From Lentzea albidocapillata subsp. violacea (GTDB lineage Bacteria > Actinomycetota > Actinomycetes > Mycobacteriales > Pseudonocardiaceae): a DNA stretch of 64,000 nucleotides. The translations under genes and the position numbers were made by a program. Below the pieces are notes generated by a model. The model was not told where the DNA came from, made no database searches, and saw only the letters and a program-made list of their open reading frames with translations. Of the stretch, positions 63,599 to 64,000 are shown piece by piece; position 1 is the stretch's first letter; every line of letters begins with the position of its first letter. The stretch spans positions 225,882 through 289,881 of the forward strand of contig NZ_FNET01000011.1 of the NCBI RefSeq assembly GCF_900100275.1, written 5' to 3'.

Positions 63599-64000
63599 TC
63601 ACGGAGCGGGAGTTCGTGGGTTGGTGCCCTCGGCGAGCGCGGCCAGTCGGGCCTGGTCGTGAACGAGGATCTTGCCGCGGCGGAGCTGGATGAGGTCGTT
63701 TTTGGCGAGTTCGCCCAGTGCGGTGGTGGTGCGTTCGCGGGTGGCACCGACCAGAGCGGCGAGTTGCTGGTGGGTGAGCCGGATCGGTTCGTCGGGAGCC
63801 TGCCGGGCGAGCTGGCAGAGGGTGGCAGCCAGGCGTTCGCCGAGAGCACGGCAGGTCAGGTCGGTGAGCCGCTGTTCGAGGTCCGCGAGGCGGGTAGAGA
63901 GTTGCTCGGCGATCCGCAGGACGATGCGGGGATCGGTGAACAACAACTCCTGGACATCGGTGCGACTCATCAGGCACAACTCACTGGGTTCGAGCGCGTC
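63599..64000 (-). CDS. Crp/Fnr-family transcriptional regulator (5' part outside window)
   Basis: The C-terminal ~133 residues of a Crp/Fnr regulator; the coding frame runs off the right edge upstream of ATG 63979. Visible parts: the end of the cyclic-nucleotide-like domain (ALEPSELCLMSRTDV), the long dimerisation helix (about RIAEQLSTRLADLEQRL) and the winged helix-turn-helix, with LTHQQLAALVGATRERTTTALGEL as recognition helix region. The effector cannot be told because the sensor domain lies outside. Confidence 0.85.
   Translation of the reverse strand, partial: DALEPSELCLMSRTDVQELLFTDPRIVLRIAEQLSTRLADLEQRLTDLTCRALGERLAATLCQLARQAPDEPIRLTHQQLAALVGATRERTTTALGELAKNDLIQLRRGKILVHDQARLAALAEGTNPRTPAP

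Overview
This is high-GC DNA from a filamentous actinomycete, most likely Pseudonocardiaceae (Lentzea/Saccharothrix/Amycolatopsis-like). That placement is inferred from gene content only: NucS instead of MutSL, a MurA with Asp at the fosfomycin-target position, an RG-rich Rho, DUF3558 lipoproteins, EspG and DUF397 genes, and a B12-dependent MeaA mutase.

Layout. 1-12263 carries transport and central metabolism: a partial lipoprotein, a sodium:solute symporter with a small membrane partner, nucS, a NUDIX hydrolase, a GlxA-type regulator divergent from a DJ-1 protein, an SDR divergent from an XRE regulator, an ECHDC3-like crotonase with ethylmalonyl-CoA mutase (meaA), murA, and a PduO-type cobalamin adenosyltransferase that can make the MeaA cofactor. 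12264-12660 is non-coding and holds a 125-nt hairpin element. 12661-13480 holds DUF2550 and atpC. 13587-20228 is an insertion: a sigma/anti-sigma pair, a heterodimeric ABC exporter interrupted by a 26-bp tandem repeat, and an AAHS transporter. 20353-29456 holds atpD-G-A-H-F-E-B-I, wecA and sua5 (minus strand).

29591-39070 is a plus-strand accessory island: a decayed Scr1/DUF5753 regulator with an intact DUF397 gene, a tightly coupled type VII (ESX) substrate and accessory cassette without secretion machinery, and a two-gene unit (37038-39070) whose proteins share a Gly/Ser/Asn/Val-rich motif at the C-terminus of one and the N-terminus of the other. 39075-53277 resumes the housekeeping block on the minus strand: prmC, lpd, a BAAT-family thioesterase, prfA, rpmE, rho, thrB, thrC, hom, lysA, argS. 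53447-61615 (plus) holds a DUF3105/DUF305 pair, an acyl-CoA dehydrogenase and a large secreted GH92 mannosidase. The right end has a CDF metal exporter, tRNA-Arg(CCG), a phosphotransferase pseudogene and a partial Crp/Fnr regulator.

In many actinobacteria argS-lysA-hom-thrC-thrB-rho-rpmE-prfA-prmC-sua5-wecA-atpIBEFHAGDC lie in one collinear block. Here that order is kept but opened at three places: prfA/prmC (lpd plus thioesterase), prmC/sua5 (the ESX and motif-pair island) and atpD/atpC (exporter island). The most interesting candidate for an undescribed system is the motif-sharing pair at 37038-39070, which has the gene architecture of a bacterial amyloid-signalling pair; this is a hypothesis.
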